64,000 bases of DNA from the NCBI RefSeq assembly GCF_036373705.1, contig NC_089863.1, positions 8,407,357 to 8,471,356 on the forward strand, read 5' to 3'. The position numbers and the translations under genes are program-made. Positions 61,571-64,000 of the stretch are shown here, one piece after another. The notes beneath the pieces were generated by a model that saw nothing but the letters and a program-made list of their open reading frames with translations, made no database searches and was not told the origin of the DNA. The first letter of the stretch is position 1, and every line of letters begins with the position of its first letter. This DNA comes from Amia ocellicauda (taxonomy: Eukaryota; Chordata; Actinopteri; Amiiformes; Amiidae).

Positions 61571-62094
61571 TGACACTAATCCACGCATATACACACAACC
61601 CCTTTTGCCTTCAGTTTATTATTTTATATTTGTTCTTCCAACTAAATATGCAATACATGTATATTGGCAGAAATTGTTCTGCATTTCCAATCAGCTTTCA
61701 TGGAACAGTAAACATTTTTTATCAATGAATTGAATATTCTTTCATTTCTGTTTGCATGATTAATAACTGTACAATTACTGATGTTTATATTATTGTCAGA
61801 AAAATATTCTCCATTTGGGCTTCATATACATGGATATACTGTAACTGTTAATATAGGGTCATATGAGCTACAACTCTGGAAGTTTAGTAGGTTGTTATTT
61901 TTCTCTGATCAGAGACAACACATACTAATAAAATGCCATCAGGAAACTGTTTGGTTTGAGTTTAATTTAGTTTTCATAGTTAAAGTAGGCCTACTTTTTC
62001 AAATGGGCTAGTATTGTGTGTACAAAAAGTGTGTATTTAAAGCCATAATTTGACATTACAAATTGTGGCAAAGAGAAATTGTCTGCATCACAGA

Positions 62095-62102
62095 ACTTCC
62101 TC
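62095..62102 (-). promoter_or_regulatory. ETS/PU.1-like site upstream of lectin copy C
   Basis: acttcctc, identical to the site in copy B, 102 bases before the ATG. Confidence 0.35.
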
Positions 62103-62203
62103 TAAGCTCTAAAGTTAGTTGTGGTAAACAACGTAATCTGTCACACAAAGCTAATTTTAAACAGTTTCTTCAGCAAGGTTGACATACAGCTCAGTGTAAG
62201 AAA

Positions 62204-63436
62204 ATGGATGTCTTGTACACACAAGTGAATTTTTCCAATGAGAAGGGGAAAGAGCACAAGCCGTGTGACACAGCAGGTAAGATGATTTGATTAAATACAC
62301 ATTTCTGAATCTTGCAGACCGGGATTGGTAAACTAATGTCTCTGGGATACTTCAAATATTGAATTCACTGAAGCCTTAATAACTTGTGCACTTCAATTCC
62401 ATTAGTGAACTTGGATTCTTGTTTCACAGTTTCTCACAGTAATCATTCAGTTTCAATCTGTCTATACCTTTCAGGATTTTAAGAGACTTTAACTTGTGTC
62501 TTCAATTGTAATGAGATCCAGTTTCTTTCAACTACAAAAATATGGTATACCAGTCAGGGCAGTATTTATATTACTTTCTGTCTTTACACTTTTTCTGGAG
62601 TAATAAAATCCTCTTAGAAGCCTTATTTATGAATTCCTTATATCAATCAAATTAAAATGCTAGTGAAAAAGTCAGAGAAAAGCTCATAACCTATGGTGTC
62701 TCATCTAAACCAATAGTTGTGTCCGAAACCGCCCCCTATCCACTACATGGTGTCGAAATTCATTCCCTACATCTCGTTCCCTACATTTGTTCACTCATTC
62801 TTACCCACAATGCAATCTGATTTTGAGGGTACATACGATGTACACTCTCCAACCCCTATTTCCCATAATCCACCGCGGAGACGGCGACAGATTGCAAAAA
62901 TACATTGCAAATTGCGGATGTAAACACTGGAAACAAACAATTCTATTATCTTTTTATGAAACATAAAATATACATAAACATGATGAGTTGAATTATTTTC
63001 TCTGTCATTTATGTAATAATCATAACAATTTTTTTTTTTTATTAATGCACAAATAAAACAATGCCAGGGGTATGCACAGTAAAACATTTAATTGTATATT
63101 ATAAAAGTATATATAAACATTAGAGATGATAAAATTCATGAAGCCACACTCATTTTGTTCACTCACTGCTGAAATATAGTGCCCTCACTGCCATCCACTA
63201 TATAGGACACAGTGAATGAGTGAACAAGTGGGTGATTTCAGACACAGCTAATATCTTTGTCAGCAGAATAAGTGTCTGAGATTGCTGGGTTTGGGGTGAC
63301 ACTGCTAATGTACTGTAGGGTGTGTGTTCAGATAGGATTGTGTGTATCAATTGTGATCAATAACTAAATACAAGCAGCCGTTACAGAGAGGGACACGATC
63401 GTCCGTTTCATTCAGTGGAGTATAGAACAGATTTTC

Positions 63437-63497
<61 letters not shown>

Positions 63498-63907
63498 TCT
63501 TAGGAGACTCCCTTATCCAGGCAACTTACAGTTGACACAATACACATTTGAAAGCATTACAAAAGTGCAGTAATACAATCAGTACAAAATACAATAAATA
63601 CACTGAACAAAAATATAAATGCAACATTTTCAAGTTACAGTTCAGGAAATCCTGGGCTGTGTGGTGACATGTGGTGTGCGGATGTGAGGCCAGTTTGACA
63701 TACTTCCAAATTCTCTAAAACAATGTTAAAACAAATAAGCTTTTTGTGCATATGGAGAATGTTTAATCCAAGGCAACTGCTAAAATGATCCCTTTATACA
63801 GCTTTGTTTTACTTATTTGTATTGCTAATTTATTTTAGAAAATGAAGTTACCTACTCTGAAGTTCAGACTGCTGGACAGAATTCCTCACAGTCACCCATA
63901 GTACCAG
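62204..63907 (+). CDS. ITIM C-type lectin receptor copy C (3' end outside window)
   Basis: Exon 1 (62204-62276) and exon 2 (63839-63907) are intact with the same phases as copy B. They encode MDVLYTQVNFSNEKGKEHKP and ENEVTYSEVQTAGQ. Both ITIM-like tyrosines are kept (VLYTQV, VTYSEV). The rest of the gene would lie beyond 64000. Intron 1 contains a MITE and an ATT microsatellite. With an open exon 1, this copy is a better candidate for a working paralog than copy A. Confidence 0.75.
62715..63249. mobile_element. MITE in copy C intron 1 with empty site in copy B
   Basis: 535 bp with inverted ends agttgtgtccgaaa and tttcagacacagct, flanked by aat at 62712-62714 and 63250-63252. Copy B at about 45670 has the uninterrupted site ccaatatcttt. 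A 3-bp duplication fits a PIF/Harbinger-like origin; this is inferred. Confidence 0.75.
63437..63497. repeat. (ATT)n microsatellite
   Basis: About 20 ATT triplets. The equivalent places in copies A and B have only 3-4 triplets, so it expanded in copy C. Confidence 0.95.
63598..63770 (-). mobile_element. Tc1-type relic in copy C, internally deleted
   Basis: Begins with the same cactgaacaaaaatataaat end as in copies A and B. It lacks the central HTH-coding part, joining caatgtt to the shared right edge (gcatatggagaatgt). Confidence 0.75.
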
Positions 63908-64000
63908 GTAAGAGATGTTTAAAGCTAATTTCCCTTTGGTTGGAAAATATATAAACATTATCAGGCAAATTTACTTTAGAAAAAATTTAATAAATGTTGA

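Larger units (their letters stand above)
58405..63964 (+). repeat. Duplicated lectin/PLAC8 unit, copy C
   Basis: Follows directly after the extra terminal exon. It carries PLAC8 exon 2 only, then the lectin 5' exons. Insertions not present in copy A or B: LTR-like block (59042-59377), Tc1 relic (60448-60860), SINE (61370-61570) and MITE (62715-63249). Confidence 0.85.

Noticed and set aside
1..64000. CRISPR array, operon or phage-like system
   Set aside because: All tandem repeats found are microsatellites or a minisatellite; coding regions are split by spliceosomal introns in a vertebrate context.

Overview
This is a vertebrate nuclear segment, almost certainly from a ray-finned fish. The evidence is a multi-exon fragile-X-family gene with GT-AG introns, AT-rich introns, and a dense mix of Tc1/mariner, hAT, DIRS, LTR, CR1/RTE-like and tRNA-derived SINE repeats of the kinds common in fish. 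Nothing bacterial or plasmid-like is present. I cannot name the species.

Layout. (1) 1-16.1 kb: fxr2, plus strand, exon 3 to the stop codon at 12957, followed by a long 3' UTR. (2) 16-28 kb: mostly gene-poor sequence with a Tc1 relic, a reverse-strand RTE-like LINE fragment and a decayed minisatellite. (3) 28.3-32.9 kb: a three-exon PLAC8/cornifelin-family gene. (4) 33-64 kb: a tandem array of type II C-type lectin receptor genes with cytoplasmic ITIMs. Copy A (exons 1-2 only, exon 1 frameshifted) is split by a 6.2 kb stretch holding a hAT element, which itself carries a solo LTR. Copy B (45179-53183) is complete: eight exons and 294 codons. Copy C starts at 62204 and runs off the window. A second, intact version of the lectin's last exon (58160-58334) and a second PLAC8 exon 2 (60013-60194) lie between B and C. 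They show that the repeating unit was 'lectin 3' end + PLAC8 + lectin 5' end'.

Biology. FXR2 is a cytoplasmic/nucleolar-shuttling RNA-binding translational regulator and looks fully functional. Lectin B should be a Ca2+-dependent sugar-binding receptor: it has a long-form CTLD with QPD and WND motifs, an uncharged transmembrane helix, and two ITIM-like tyrosines (VLYAQV, VTYSDV). This predicts an inhibitory receptor. In mammals FXR2 lies on the same chromosome arm as the QPD lectins ASGR1/ASGR2/CLEC10A, so the neighbourhood may be conserved. An ETS/PU.1-like site is kept upstream of all three exon 1 copies.

The most interesting part is the lectin/PLAC8 array. It shows birth-and-death duplication, apparent gene-conversion mosaics, a possible alternative terminal exon that would change the sugar-binding loop, a fossil neck exon, and several clean transposon insertions that order the events.
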